Shown here: one piece after another, positions 44,037 to 52,252 of the stretch
Layout: the number at the start of each line of letters is the position of its first letter
Position numbering within the stretch: position 1 is the first letter of the stretch
Source of the DNA: Serinicoccus marinus DSM 15273
Lineage (GTDB): Bacteria; Actinomycetota; Actinomycetes; Actinomycetales; Dermatophilaceae
Direction of reading: 5' to 3'
Assembly (NCBI RefSeq): GCF_008386315.1
Contig: NZ_CP043808.1
Span: 3,348,001 to 3,412,000 of the forward strand
Length of the DNA stretch: 64,000 bases
The notes under the pieces: model-generated
The model's database searches: none
Told to the model about the DNA's origin: nothing
Seen by the model: the letters and a program-made list of their open reading frames with translations, nothing else
Translations under genes and position numbers: made by a program

Positions 44037-45252
44037 GACGACCCCCGCGGCGCCCGACCCCGCCGACGAGCACCCCTCGTCGGGCCCCGCCGAGGACCTG
44101 GTCGTCTCCTACTGCTTCCCGCCCTACGTCGACACCTCGGCGATCGTCGCCGCCAAGCGGGTCCGCGAGGCGGGGCGGTCGGTCGACGTGCTGCAGAACA
44201 AGATGTCCAGCCAGCGCAGCACCGACCCCGGGCTGGCGAGCATCGCCGACCACCTCGTGGTCCGCCGCCACCAGCTGCCGTCCCCCACGCTGTTCTCCTC
44301 CTGGCGCGGCATCACCGGCTTCACCCAGCGCGGCCTCCAACGGGCCCTGCAGTGGGACCGGGAGGGTGCCGGGTACGCCCGCCTCTACAGCCGCGCGCAC
44401 TTCACCGCCAGCCACGTCCTCGCCGCGCGACTGGCGCTGCTCCGCCCGGGGATGCGCTGGACAGCGGAGTTCTCCGACCCGTTGTCCCGGGACGTCACCG
44501 GGGCGGTGCGGCACGCGCCCGCGCAGGACGGGCCGCTGCTGGAGGTGCTCGGCGGGGGCATCTCGCGCGCCGGCTTCCGGCCACCGACGACCGGCAACTC
44601 CTTCCAGTGGGCCGAGCAGCTCGCCTTCGCCCTCGCCGACACACTCGTCTTCACCAACGAGCACCAGCGCGAGCTGATGCTCGAGACGGTCGAGGACGAC
44701 CAGCTCGTGGAACGGGTCCGGGGGCGCAGCGAGGTCTCACCGCACCCGACGCTGCCCCCGTCGTTCTACACGATGGCCGACCCCGACTACCCGCTCGACC
44801 CGGACCGTCGGCACCTGGGCTACTTCGGCAACTTCTACGCCACCCGCGGGATGGGCAGCGTGCTCGCCGCGCTGGAGGCGCTGCCGGGCCGGCTCCGGTC
44901 GCAGGTCTGCCTGCACGTCTTCGCCGGGCGGCGCGAGGAGGTCGAGCGGGAGGTGGAGCGCCGCGGTCTCGGCGACTGCGTGCGCGTCGGGCCGTTCGTG
45001 GGCTACCTCGACTTCCTCGCCCTCTGCACCCGGATGGACGTGCTCCTCGTCAGCGACGCGGTGACCGACGGGCTGCTCGCGACCAACCCCTTCCTGCCGA
45101 GCAAGTGGAGCGACTACCGCGGCAGCGGCACCTCCGTGTGGGGCATGGTGGAGCCCGGCTCCGTGCTCGACGCCCAGCCGCTGCAGCACCGCTCGCCGGT
45201 GGAGCACACCTCGGCCGCGGTGCAGGTGCTGGCCGAGATCGCCCGCGGCTGA
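44029..45252 (+). CDS. GT4-like glycosyltransferase
   Basis: A 407-residue protein with a GT-B outline. The N-terminal part LVVSYCFPPYVDTSAIVAAKRVREAGRSVDVLQNKM resembles enzymes with a PP-x-DTSG-type acceptor loop. The donor half begins RRHLGYFGNFYATRGMGSVLAALEALPGRLRSQVCLHVFAG and ends KWSDYRGSGTSVWGMVEPGSVLDAQ, which replaces the usual ExxxxG site. It overlaps the preceding gene by 8 bases, and a TAGAGT -10-like hexamer sits just before its ATG, so a second internal promoter is possible. It is the last gene of the plus-strand operon; the palindrome pair at 45258 follows. Confidence 0.78.
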   Translation: MAETTPAAPDPADEHPSSGPAEDLVVSYCFPPYVDTSAIVAAKRVREAGRSVDVLQNKMSSQRSTDPGLASIADHLVVRRHQLPSPTLFSSWRGITGFTQRGLQRALQWDREGAGYARLYSRAHFTASHVLAARLALLRPGMRWTAEFSDPLSRDVTGAVRHAPAQDGPLLEVLGGGISRAGFRPPTTGNSFQWAEQLAFALADTLVFTNEHQRELMLETVEDDQLVERVRGRSEVSPHPTLPPSFYTMADPDYPLDPDRRHLGYFGNFYATRGMGSVLAALEALPGRLRSQVCLHVFAGRREEVEREVERRGLGDCVRVGPFVGYLDFLALCTRMDVLLVSDAVTDGLLATNPFLPSKWSDYRGSGTSVWGMVEPGSVLDAQPLQHRSPVEHTSAAVQVLAEIARG

Positions 45253-45257
45253 CCACC

Positions 45258-45358
45258 GACCGGCGACGTCAGGCCCCGGCACGACTTTCTACGGTCGGTG
45301 ACCAGCACCCGAGCAGCACCGACCGGGGAAGTCCCGCCCCGGCGCGATCTCCCCGGTC
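45258..45358. repeat. Two 38-39-bp palindromic repeat units, 24-bp spacer
   Basis: Units at 45258-45296 and 45321-45358 start GACCGG(C/G)GA and end ACGGTC/CCGGTC with a GC-rich centre, matching the family at 17473 and 18598-18984 with the same 24-bp spacer. They fill the 104-bp gap between two convergent glycosyltransferase genes; the stop codon of the minus-strand gene (45357-45359) lies on the end of the second unit. Possibly serves as the bidirectional terminator. Confidence 0.8.
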
Positions 45359-47487
45359 AGGAGCCCAGGATCAGGTCGACGAGCTCGGAGCCGGCCGCTC
45401 CTGCCGTGAAGCGTCGCTCGACGAGTGCGCGGGCCTGCTCCGAGGCCGCGGACCACCCCGGCTCCTCGGCGACCGACCGGATCCGGGCGACGGCCTCGTC
45501 GACGGTGTCGACGACCCAGTCGCCGAACAGCCCCCGGGCCCCGCCCAGCGGGGCGAAGACCGGCCAGTCGCGGACGACCGGCACGGCGCCGGAGGCGGCA
45601 CCCTCGACCAGCGCCAGGCCGAAGGACTCACGCCGGCTCGTCGACAGCACGACACCCGACGCCGCCAGGTGCGGCGCCAGATCCCGGGTGCGAGCCGACG
45701 AAGCGCACCGCGCCGCGCACGTCCTCGTGGGTGATCCGGTCGCGGAACGCCCGGGCATACTCCTGCTGCGAGGCGATCGTGCCGTCCGGGAAGTCGGTGC
45801 CGACGAGCGTCAGCGTCCACGCGGGGTCGTCCTCCCGGAGCCGGGCCAGGACCTCCAGGGCCCAGAGCGGATCCTTGACCCGCTGGGCCCAGCCGACCAT
45901 GAGGAGCCGGCGGCGATGGCCCTCGACCTTCTCGGTGGGGATGCGCGCCGGGTCCAGGAGGTTGGGCAAGACCCGCACCTGCGTGTCCCGCAACCGCTCG
46001 CCGAGGAGGGTCTGCACCATCCGCCGCAGGTGGTCGCTGACGAGGACCAGGACATCGACCCTGCTCCAGTCGAGCAGGTGGATCCACGGGGAGAAGGCGT
46101 CCATGCTGTGGATGCGCAGGGTCACCCGGACCCCGGCGGGCGCGCTCATGACCGCCGCCATCGACCCGCGGTCGGCCCAGTCGACGAAGAGGGCGTGGGC
46201 CGCCTCCAGCTCCTCCAGCAGCTCGTAGTCCGGCACCCACTCCTCCCCCAGGGCCTGGCCCAGCCGGGCGCGGACCAGCTCACGGCGCGTGCCCAGCCCC
46301 CGCAGCTGGTCCCGGGTCCGCAGCTCGGTGAGATGCACCTGCGCGCGGTCCTCCAGGGCGCGGCGGACCGGGACGGCGAACTGCGGGTACGAACCGGGCA
46401 CCACCACCACCCGCGGCCCGACCCTGAAGGAGTCCCGGGTCGCCGCGGTCCGTCCGGCGGCCCGGTGCAGGACCGGGGCCCGGGGGACCGGGGCGGCCAG
46501 GAGCCGGCCGACGCGCGAGGCGCGCCAGTCGGCGAGGTAGGCGTCCGGCTCGGTCACCAGCGCGGAGGAGACCCCGTCGGCGTGCAGCTCGCGGTGGAAG
46601 AGCAGCTGCAGCGCCAGGCCGGCCAGCCGCGCGACGGTCTCGACGTCCGGTGACGCGGTGCTCAGCTCCTCGTCGGCGGCCGCGAGCAGCGACCGGACGG
46701 CGTCGGCCGTGCCGGGCTGGTCCCGCCCGGAGCGGGAGATCTCGACCAGCTGCCGCAGACCACGGCGCACCGACTCCTCCGAGGGATCACCGCCGGGCGC
46801 GGCCTCGGGCAGGAAGCCGACGACCCGGTGGGCGAGCGCATACTCCCCGGTTGCGTGCAGGGCCTCCACGAGCGGGACGAGCAGCGGCTGGTGCCGTGCC
46901 GGCACGCGACCACCCGTGCGCCCGACGTGGTCGAGCAGCTCGGTCGCCAGCTCGGGGTCCAGGCGGTGGGCCCCCGCGCGGACCCGCCGCCGGAGCCCCA
47001 CCCAGACCTCGTCCTGCCGCTTCGTGGCCTCCAGCTCGGCGTGCGTGAGGAGCGTGACCGGCGCGGCACCGGGCCGACCGAAGAGGCGGAGTGCCTCTGC
47101 CCCCACGGGCAGCAAAAGGTCGGCGTCGTGCAGGGTGCGTCGGGCGCGCAGGTCGCCGCGCAGCCGCCGGGCCAGGACCCCGCGGTCACGCCACCACGCA
47201 GCCGGAGCGGGTCGCAGCACACGGCGCAACGCCTGTCGCGCACCGCCTGCGTCGGCCGCGCCGACGCGCACCCGGCCGCGGAAGGAACGCAACGACGGTC
47301 CCGGCTCCCCCTCGGCCCACACCAGCACGACCCGGTGCCCGTGGTCGGTCAGGGAACGCAGCCGGGACGCCGCCTCGTCCAGCTCGGCGGCATACCGGGC
47401 GACGGCGACGATGCGACGTGGACCCGCGTGCGGTCCGGTCAGCACGCCGGGCGGGCTGGAGCGGGGATCGGGCGGCTCGGCGGGCAC
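45357..47487 (-). CDS. GT4-family glycosyltransferase, frameshifted near 45685
   Basis: A protein of about 710 residues. The first 350 are helical and of no clear family; the rest is a GT-B donor domain (VVVVPGSYPQFAVPVRRALE, VLPNLLDPARIPTEKVEGHRRRLLMVGWAQRVKDPLWALEVLARL, TLVGTDFPDG). At about 45681-45690 the frame leaves family sequence after VRFVGS; the next frame resumes DLAPHLAASGVVLSTSRRESFGLALVEGAASGAVPVV, containing the E-x7-E sugar-nucleotide site. Removing one G from the CCCGGG there restores continuity. It is the only minus-strand gene between the plus-strand operon and ino1, 22 bp from the latter. Confidence 0.8.
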
Positions 47488-47509
47488 TCCCCGACCCTAC
47501 CCACGTCCA

Positions 47510-48576
47510 TCAGCCGCGGATGAAGGCCTCGACCTCGGCCCGGCCCTGGTCGTCGGGCAGCTGCACCGGCGGGCTCTTCATGAGGTAGGCGGAGGCGCCG
47601 ACGACCGGGCCCCCCTCCCCGCGGTCCAGGGCGATCTTGGCCGCCCGGATCGCGTCGATGATGATGCCTGCCGAGTTCGGGCTGTCCCAGACCTCGAGCT
47701 TGTACTCCAGGTTGAGGGGGACGTCACCGAAGGCACGGCCCTCGAGCCGGACGTAGGCCCACTTGCGGTCGTCCAGCCACTGGACGTAGTCGGACGGGCC
47801 GATGTGCACGTCCCGGTCCGCGAGCGCGGTGGAGATGTTGGAGGTCACCGCCTGGGTCTTGGAGACCTTCTTGCTCTCCAGCCGCTCCCGCTCCAGCATG
47901 TTCTTGAAGTCCATGTTGCCGCCGACGTTGAGCTGGTAGGTCCGGTCCAGCGCCACCCCGCGCTCCTCGAACAGCCGGGCGAGGACCCGGTGGGTGATCG
48001 TGGCCCCCACCTGGCTCTTGATGTCGTCCCCCACGATGGGGACCCCCGCCTCGGTGAACTTCGCCGCCCACTCCGGGTCGCTCGCGATGAAGACGGGCAG
48101 CGCGTTGACGAAGGCCACCCCGGCGTCGAGGGCGCACTGGGCGTAGAACTTGTCCGCCTCCTCACTGCCGACCGGGAGGTAGGACACGAGCACGTCGGCC
48201 CGTGCGTCGCGCAGCGCCTGCACGACGTCCACCGGCTCCTCCAGCGACTCCTCGACCGTGAGGGCGTAGTACTTGCCCAGGCCGTCAGCGTCGGACCCCG
48301 CTGCACCATGACCCCGGTGTCCGGGACCTGCGCGAAGGTGACCGTGTTGTTCTCCCCGGCCTGGATCGCCTTGGACAGCTCCTGACCCACCTTGGCGGCG
48401 TCGACGTCGAAGGCGGCGACGAACTCCAGGTCACCGACGTGGTAGTCGCCGAAGCGCACGTGCATCAGGCCGGGCACGGAGGCGTCCGGGTCGGCGTCCC
48501 GGTAGTACTCCACTCCCTGCACGAGCGAGCTGGCGCAGTTGCCCACGCCCACGACCGCCACTCTCACCGACGACAT
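47510..48576 (-). CDS. ino1: Inositol-3-phosphate synthase, one-base deletion near 48286
   Basis: NAD-dependent enzyme that converts glucose 6-phosphate to myo-inositol 3-phosphate for phosphatidylinositol and mycothiol. About 355 residues when repaired. The N-terminus [30 protein letters not shown] and the core [28 protein letters not shown] are diagnostic of the actinobacterial class. The frame breaks after [10 protein letters not shown]; adding one base at about 48286 gives DGLGKYY and continuity. Because the enzyme is needed for mycothiol, a sequencing indel is more likely than a true null. ATG 48576 has AAGGAGT upstream. Confidence 0.93.
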
Positions 48577-48698
48577 GAGGACTCCTTGCTGACACGGCAC
48601 GGGCGGCCCACCTGGGCCACCCCTTCTCGTGACCTGCCAACGCCGCCGACCGCACGGGCATTCCGGGGCGGCCGCAGGCACCGGGGCACAATGGGGGC

Positions 48699-50900
48699 GT
48701 GAGCAGCTCCAGCACCACACCCCGTTCCCGCCGCCCGTCCGGCACCCGGAAGCGCCGCGCGGGTCGCCGTGGCGTGCTCCGCCGCGTCCTGCTGTGGATC
48801 ACCGGCCTGGGTCTGCTGGCGATCCTGCTGGCGGTGGGGGTCTTCGCGTGGGCGTATGCCCGGACCGACGTCCCCGAGCCCAACGACTTCGCCGAGGCGC
48901 AGAGCTCGATCCTCTACTACGCGGACGGCGAGACCGAGCTGGCGCGGTTCACCGGGGGCTACGACCGCGAGTCGGTCCCGCTGTCCGAGGTGCCCGAGCA
49001 CGTGCGCTACGCCATGCTGTCGGCCGAGGACCGTTCCTTCTACGAGAACGAGGGGGTCTCGATCACCGGTACCGCACGGGGGGCCTGGCGCACGCTGACC
49101 GGCGACGGCCTGCAGGGCGGCTCGACGATCACCCAGCAGTACGTCAAGAACTACTACCTCACCGCGGACCAGACGCTGCAGCGCAAGTTCACCGAGATGA
49201 TCATCGCGATCAAGATCGACAACGAGCTGGCCAAGGACGAGGTCCTGGAGAACTACCTCAACACGATCTACTTCGGGCGGGGCGCCTACGGCATCCAGAC
49301 CGCGAGCCGCGCCTACTTCGACAAGGACGTGTCCGAGCTCGACGTGGAGGAGGGTGCCTTCCTCACCGGGGTCACCAACGCGCCGTCGCTGTTCGACCCG
49401 GACTACGCCGAGGGCAACGACGAGCGCGCGCAGGAGCGGGTGGCCTACGTCCTGGACGGGATGGTCGAGGAGGGCTGGCTGGACGCCTCGGAGCGCGACG
49501 GGCTGGGCCTGCCCGAGATCCAGGAGCCGCAGCCCTCGACCGCGGCCCAGGGCGTCGAGGGCTACATCGCCCAGGAGGCGCGTGACGAGCTCAAGGAGGT
49601 GCTGGGCGTCGACGACGCCGAGATCGACGGTGGCGGGCTCCGGGTGACGACCACCATCGAGCAGGACCACCAGGAGGCGGCCGCGGAGGCGGTAGAGCTC
49701 TACCGCCCCACCGGTGAGGGCACCGACGACATCACCGTCGCGCTGACGTCGGTCCGCCCCGGGGACGGTGCCGTCACCGCGATGTACGGCGGCGAGGACT
49801 ACCAGGAGACGCAGCTCAACTCCGCGACCGACGCCCAGGTCCAGGCCGGCTCGCTGTTCAAGCCGGTCACGCTGCTGGCCGCCGTGCAGGAGGGCGTGGA
49901 CACGCTCCAGACCTTCGAGGGGCCGACGCCGATGTCCTTCGGCGACACCGGCGACCTCGAGGTCAACAACTTCCGCGACCTCAGCTTCGGCGTGATCGAC
50001 CTGCGGATCGCCCTGGCGGAGTCGGTCAACACGATCTACGTGCAGCTCAACGAGCAGATCGGCCCGGAGGCGACCCGGCAGGCAGCGGTCGACCTCGGGC
50101 TGCCGGAGGACACCCCGGGGCTGGACACCGACCTGACCAACGTGCTCGGCACGGCCTCACCGACACTCCTGCAGATGACGAACGCCTACGCCACCCTCGC
50201 CGCCGAGGGAGAGCGGGCCACGCCCTACCTCGTCTCCCGGGTGGAGACCGTCGCCGGCGACACGACCTACGAGGCCGAGCCGGAGACCACCAAGGCCGTC
50301 GACCGTGACGCCGCGGTCGACGTCACCGACGCCATGACCTACGTGGTCAAGCAAGGCTCGGGCATGTCGGCCGGTGATCTCGGCCGGCCGGCCGCCGGCA
50401 AGTCCGGCACCAGCGAGCGCAACGTGTCGGCCTGGTTCGACGGCTTCGTCCCGCAGCTGGCGGCCGGGGTCGTGATGTACAAGGGCGACGGCACGGTGCC
50501 GATGCAGGACGTGGCCGGGATCGACCAGATCACCGGTGGCACCTTCCCCGCCCAGGTCTGGGGCGAGTTCATGCGCCAGGCCATGGAGGGCGAGGAGATC
50601 CAGGAGTTCTCCCCGCGGGTGGGGACCAGCGGACCGACCGGCACCCCCGCCCCCACCACGCAGGCACCGGCCCCGGAGCCGACGACCTCCGAGGAGACGA
50701 CCGAGCCCACCGAGACGACGTCGGAGGAGCCGACCGAGACGACCTCGGAGGAGCCGACCGAGACGACCTCGGAGGAGCCGACGACCACCGAGCCGACCGA
50801 GTCGAGCCCGGCGCCGACCACCCCCGCACCCACCAGCCCGGCGCCCACCCCCACGAGCCCCGACCCGACCGAGGGGTCGTCCCCCTCGCCGACCGGGTGA
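48699..50900 (+). CDS. ponA: Class A penicillin-binding protein (PonA type)
   Basis: A 733-residue bifunctional peptidoglycan synthase anchored by one N-terminal helix (about residues 27-50, [22 protein letters not shown]). Glycosyltransferase-51 motifs: [40 protein letters not shown]. Transpeptidase motifs: the serine in AGSLFKP, SVN in [10 protein letters not shown] and KSGTS. The final 95 residues are a Thr/Pro/Glu-rich tail. GTG 48699. It is divergent from ino1 and overlaps the next membrane-protein gene by 4 bases, as in the mycobacterial ponA1-Rv0051 pair. Confidence 0.95.
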   Translation: MSSSSTTPRSRRPSGTRKRRAGRRGVLRRVLLWITGLGLLAILLAVGVFAWAYARTDVPEPNDFAEAQSSILYYADGETELARFTGGYDRESVPLSEVPEHVRYAMLSAEDRSFYENEGVSITGTARGAWRTLTGDGLQGGSTITQQYVKNYYLTADQTLQRKFTEMIIAIKIDNELAKDEVLENYLNTIYFGRGAYGIQTASRAYFDKDVSELDVEEGAFLTGVTNAPSLFDPDYAEGNDERAQERVAYVLDGMVEEGWLDASERDGLGLPEIQEPQPSTAAQGVEGYIAQEARDELKEVLGVDDAEIDGGGLRVTTTIEQDHQEAAAEAVELYRPTGEGTDDITVALTSVRPGDGAVTAMYGGEDYQETQLNSATDAQVQAGSLFKPVTLLAAVQEGVDTLQTFEGPTPMSFGDTGDLEVNNFRDLSFGVIDLRIALAESVNTIYVQLNEQIGPEATRQAAVDLGLPEDTPGLDTDLTNVLGTASPTLLQMTNAYATLAAEGERATPYLVSRVETVAGDTTYEAEPETTKAVDRDAAVDVTDAMTYVVKQGSGMSAGDLGRPAAGKSGTSERNVSAWFDGFVPQLAAGVVMYKGDGTVPMQDVAGIDQITGGTFPAQVWGEFMRQAMEGEEIQEFSPRVGTSGPTGTPAPTTQAPAPEPTTSEETTEPTETTSEEPTETTSEEPTETTSEEPTTTEPTESSPAPTTPAPTSPAPTPTSPDPTEGSSPSPTG
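50712..50783 (+). repeat. Three 24-bp tandem repeats in the ponA tail
   Basis: Three near-identical 24-bp units (GAGACGACSTCGGAGGAGCC-type) encode ETTSEEPT repeats in the extracytoplasmic Thr/Glu/Pro tail of the PBP. Copy number could vary between strains by slippage. Confidence 0.9.
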
Positions 50901-52252
50901 GCGACCGCTCGCCCTTCCCGGACCGCCGCCACGTCGATCCACCCTGGGACGTCCCGTCCTGGTCGGACCCGGTGGTCGCGCGGGCCACCGGGGCGCTGGG
51001 GGGCCCGCTCGGCCGGTTCGCCGTCGTGGGCGGAGCAGGTCTGGCCGGGGTGGCCGCCGCCCTGGTGGCGCTGGGGACGATCGCGCTGTCGCTCGGCGTG
51101 TGGCGATCCGGTCACTGCCTGATGAAGGGCTGGAACACGCCGGACCAGTTCTGGCGCGCCTGCTACTCCGACCTGCCGGTCGTGCACGTCAGCTCCCCGC
51201 TCGCCGAGCGCGCCCTGCCCTGGGTCGGCGAGGGGGCCGCGACCGGCACCGCCCCGCTCGCCGGGGCCGTCATGTGGCTCCTCGCCCGTGTCTCGCCCGT
51301 CGCCGGCGACGGCGTCGCCGCGCAGCAGTGGATCTTCACCCTCTGGGCACTCGTCTGCGTGCCGCTGGTGGCCGCGGCCGTCCTGGCCCTGGTGAGCCTG
51401 TCCCCCGGAGCGCCGTGGCGGGCGGCGCACCTGGCGGCGAGCCCGGTGCTGGTGCTCCTGGCGCACGTGTCGACGGACCTGCTCGGGGTCACCCTCATGG
51501 TCCTCGGGCTGTGGGCCTGGCGACGGGACCGCCCCTGGGTCTGCGGCCTGCTGCTGGGGGCGGCGCTGCTCGTCCGTCCCTTCCCGCTGCTGCTGCTGGC
51601 GGCCATCCTGCTGGTCGGGGTGCGCCGCGGGCAGACCCTGCCCGCCCTCCAGGCACTCGTCGGGACGGTGCTGGGGGCGTTGGTCGTGCTGCTCCCCCTC
51701 GTCACCCTGCAGCCCGAGTCGCTCTCCGCCGCCCAGCTGTGGTGGGGCCAGCCCGCCGGGTACGGCGCGCTGCAGATGATCCCCCGGCTGCTCGGGTCCA
51801 CCGTCCCCACCTGGGTGACGACAGCCGTGGCGGTGACGGGGTGGGTGGTCGCCCTGGTCGTAGGCTTCCGTGCGTCCCGGCGGCCCGAGCTCGACGTCGA
51901 GCAGGTCACCGCCCTGATGCTCCTCGTGGTAGCCCTGACCGCGGCCTCGGTGTCGGTCCAGAGCGGGCTGTGGGTGCTGCCCTTCCTCGCGACGGCCGCG
52001 ATCCGGTGGGCCGAGCACCTCCTCTGGGCGCTCGCGGAGGGCCTGGTCTTCCTCACCACCTGGCTGCACATCGCCTTCGCGAGCGACCCCGGACGTGGCC
52101 TCCCGGGGGACGCCTACGCCCTGACCGTCGTGCTGCGCGCGGCGGCCTGGGCCTGGATCCTGTGGCGGGTGGGCTCGCGTCCGGCGCCGCAGGTCGCTGC
52201 TCAGCGCCCGGTGCCGACCTCGACGCCGGCGCGGACCGTCTCCCCGAGCTGA
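50897..52252 (+). CDS. Polytopic membrane protein, GT87/DUF2029-like (Rv0051-type)
   Basis: A 451-residue integral membrane protein with about ten hydrophobic segments, first at residues about 40-65. The soluble loop after it (GHCLMKGWNTPDQFWRACYSDLPVVH) and the region around LVRPFPLLLLAAILLVGVRRG resemble the mycobacterial Rv0051 family, related to polyprenyl-phosphate-dependent mannosyltransferases. A sugar transferase role is possible but the catalytic aspartate was not located with certainty. It overlaps ponA by 4 bases and is convergent with the acyltransferase gene, overlapping it by 52 bases. Confidence 0.78.
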   Translation: MSDRSPFPDRRHVDPPWDVPSWSDPVVARATGALGGPLGRFAVVGGAGLAGVAAALVALGTIALSLGVWRSGHCLMKGWNTPDQFWRACYSDLPVVHVSSPLAERALPWVGEGAATGTAPLAGAVMWLLARVSPVAGDGVAAQQWIFTLWALVCVPLVAAAVLALVSLSPGAPWRAAHLAASPVLVLLAHVSTDLLGVTLMVLGLWAWRRDRPWVCGLLLGAALLVRPFPLLLLAAILLVGVRRGQTLPALQALVGTVLGALVVLLPLVTLQPESLSAAQLWWGQPAGYGALQMIPRLLGSTVPTWVTTAVAVTGWVVALVVGFRASRRPELDVEQVTALMLLVVALTAASVSVQSGLWVLPFLATAAIRWAEHLLWALAEGLVFLTTWLHIAFASDPGRGLPGDAYALTVVLRAAAWAWILWRVGSRPAPQVAAQRPVPTSTPARTVSPS

